Shown here: piece after piece, positions 25,101 to 25,404 of the stretch
Layout: every line of letters starts with the position of its first letter
How positions within the stretch are numbered: position 1 is the first letter of the stretch
Origin: Prevotella sp. UBA3288
GTDB lineage: Bacteria; Bacteroidota; Bacteroidia; Bacteroidales; Bacteroidaceae
NCBI GenBank assembly: GCA_002361655.1
Contig: DETM01000053.1
Span: 293 to 25,696 of the forward strand
Length of the DNA: 25,404 nt
Direction of reading: 5' to 3'
Position numbers and translations under genes: made by a program
The notes under the pieces: generated by a model
The model's database searches: none
What the model was told of the DNA's origin: nothing
Seen by the model: only the letters and a program-made list of their open reading frames with translations

Positions 25101-25166
25101 CCTGCTCAGTACGGCTTTTCTTCCTGTTCAGTACGGCTTTTCATCCTGTTCAGTACGGCTGTTTGG
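25101..25166. repeat. Three tandem 22-bp repeats upstream of the Fur promoter
   Basis: Units at 25101-25122, 25123-25144 and 25145-25166 share CCTGYTCAGTACGGCT followed by a T-rich end; the third diverges in its last bases. The unit length is not a multiple of three and no convincing ORF crosses it. The 22-bp period is about two helical turns, and the array begins 17 bp upstream of the -33 box at 25081-25084. It also lies 15 bp beyond the stop of the small HTH gene. It may be an operator array or a dispersed intergenic repeat. Confidence 0.85.
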
Positions 25167-25181
25167 GCATCGGCTTGTCGC

Positions 25182-25364
25182 TCATCCTACATCGATGCAG
25201 AATTTCTCGGCGATCCACTTGACGGCGATGGGCGGTACGACCCGCATGTTCAGCCGAAGACCCATGGCCTCCAGTTCGTCCCTGTAAGGCTTGCACCAGT
25301 TCATCAGCGTAGTCACGCTGACGCCGGCGGCGTCGGCCAGTTCCGATTTTGTCATTGCTTTCAT
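25182..25364 (-). CDS. Small helix-turn-helix protein (possible DNA-binding regulator)
   Basis: This 60-residue protein starts MKAMTKSELADAAGVSVTTL; a second in-frame ATG (MTKS) three codons later is also possible. The segment TKSELADAAGVSVTTLMNWC is a typical helix-turn-helix, and the C-terminal half (VVPPIAVKWIAEKFCIDV) is of a kind seen in small hypothetical HTH proteins of Bacteroidetes. There is no ligand-binding domain. I cannot name the family with certainty. The tandem 22-bp repeats lie right after its stop codon. The 40 bases between its start and the right edge are AT-rich without a clear TAnnTTTG box. Confidence 0.7.
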   Translation of the reverse strand: MKAMTKSELADAAGVSVTTLMNWCKPYRDELEAMGLRLNMRVVPPIAVKWIAEKFCIDVG

Positions 25365-25404
25365 TGTTGTGAATTGAGAAGTTAAGGAGTTAAAGACATT
25401 AGTT

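Overview
The window looks like a chromosomal segment from a GC-rich member of the Bacteroidales, most likely Prevotellaceae. The evidence is two SusC/SusD outer-membrane glycan-uptake pairs, a hybrid two-component regulator fusing periplasmic sensor, kinase, receiver and AraC domains, promoters of the Bacteroidetes TTTG...TAnnTTTG type, and a C-terminal tail on the glycosidase of the kind common in Prevotella. Species-level identity cannot be read from the sequence.

Layout. Positions 1-221 hold the 3' end of rpoC, closed by two small hairpins and a strong rho-independent terminator (288-324). A convergent gene on the minus strand (472-4413) encodes the hybrid two-component system (HTCS). Its own promoter lies at 4451-4481. 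Immediately upstream of that is the minus-strand terminator (4493-4536) that closes the main operon. The main operon runs leftward from about 22.9 kb to 4.5 kb with small gaps: a four-module fasciclin-like lipoprotein, SusC, SusD, two further fasciclin-like lipoproteins with C-terminal beta-sandwich domains, a second and divergent SusC, a second SusD, and one GH30 glycosidase. This is a polysaccharide utilisation locus (PUL). The only clear glycosidase resembles the GH30 subfamily 8 glucuronoxylanases, so xylan is the best guess for the substrate, but this is not certain.

The 22842-23071 interval is a divergent control region. The PUL promoter has a TAnnTTTG element without a recognisable -33 box, and two similar 10-bp boxes 21 bp apart sit just upstream, as expected for an AraC-type activator site (candidate HTCS operator). 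The plus-strand gene on the other side (23072-24241) encodes a secreted alpha/beta hydrolase with an intact Ser-Asp-His triad, plausibly an esterase that helps the PUL.

The right end is a small unrelated minus-strand block: a Fur-family repressor and a DUF3467 protein in one operon, a small helix-turn-helix protein, and two sets of short repeats in and upstream of the Fur promoter. The hydrolase and DUF3467 genes are convergent and their stop codons overlap.

The most unusual content is the PUL architecture: three FAS1-domain lipoproteins around two SusCD pairs with a single glycosidase. Next are the candidate regulatory repeats (22937-22973, 25011-25054, 25101-25166) and a long GC-rich inverted repeat with a G-quadruplex motif between susD and the GH30 gene (6360-6428). 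No mobile elements, CRISPR arrays, tRNA or rRNA genes were seen.
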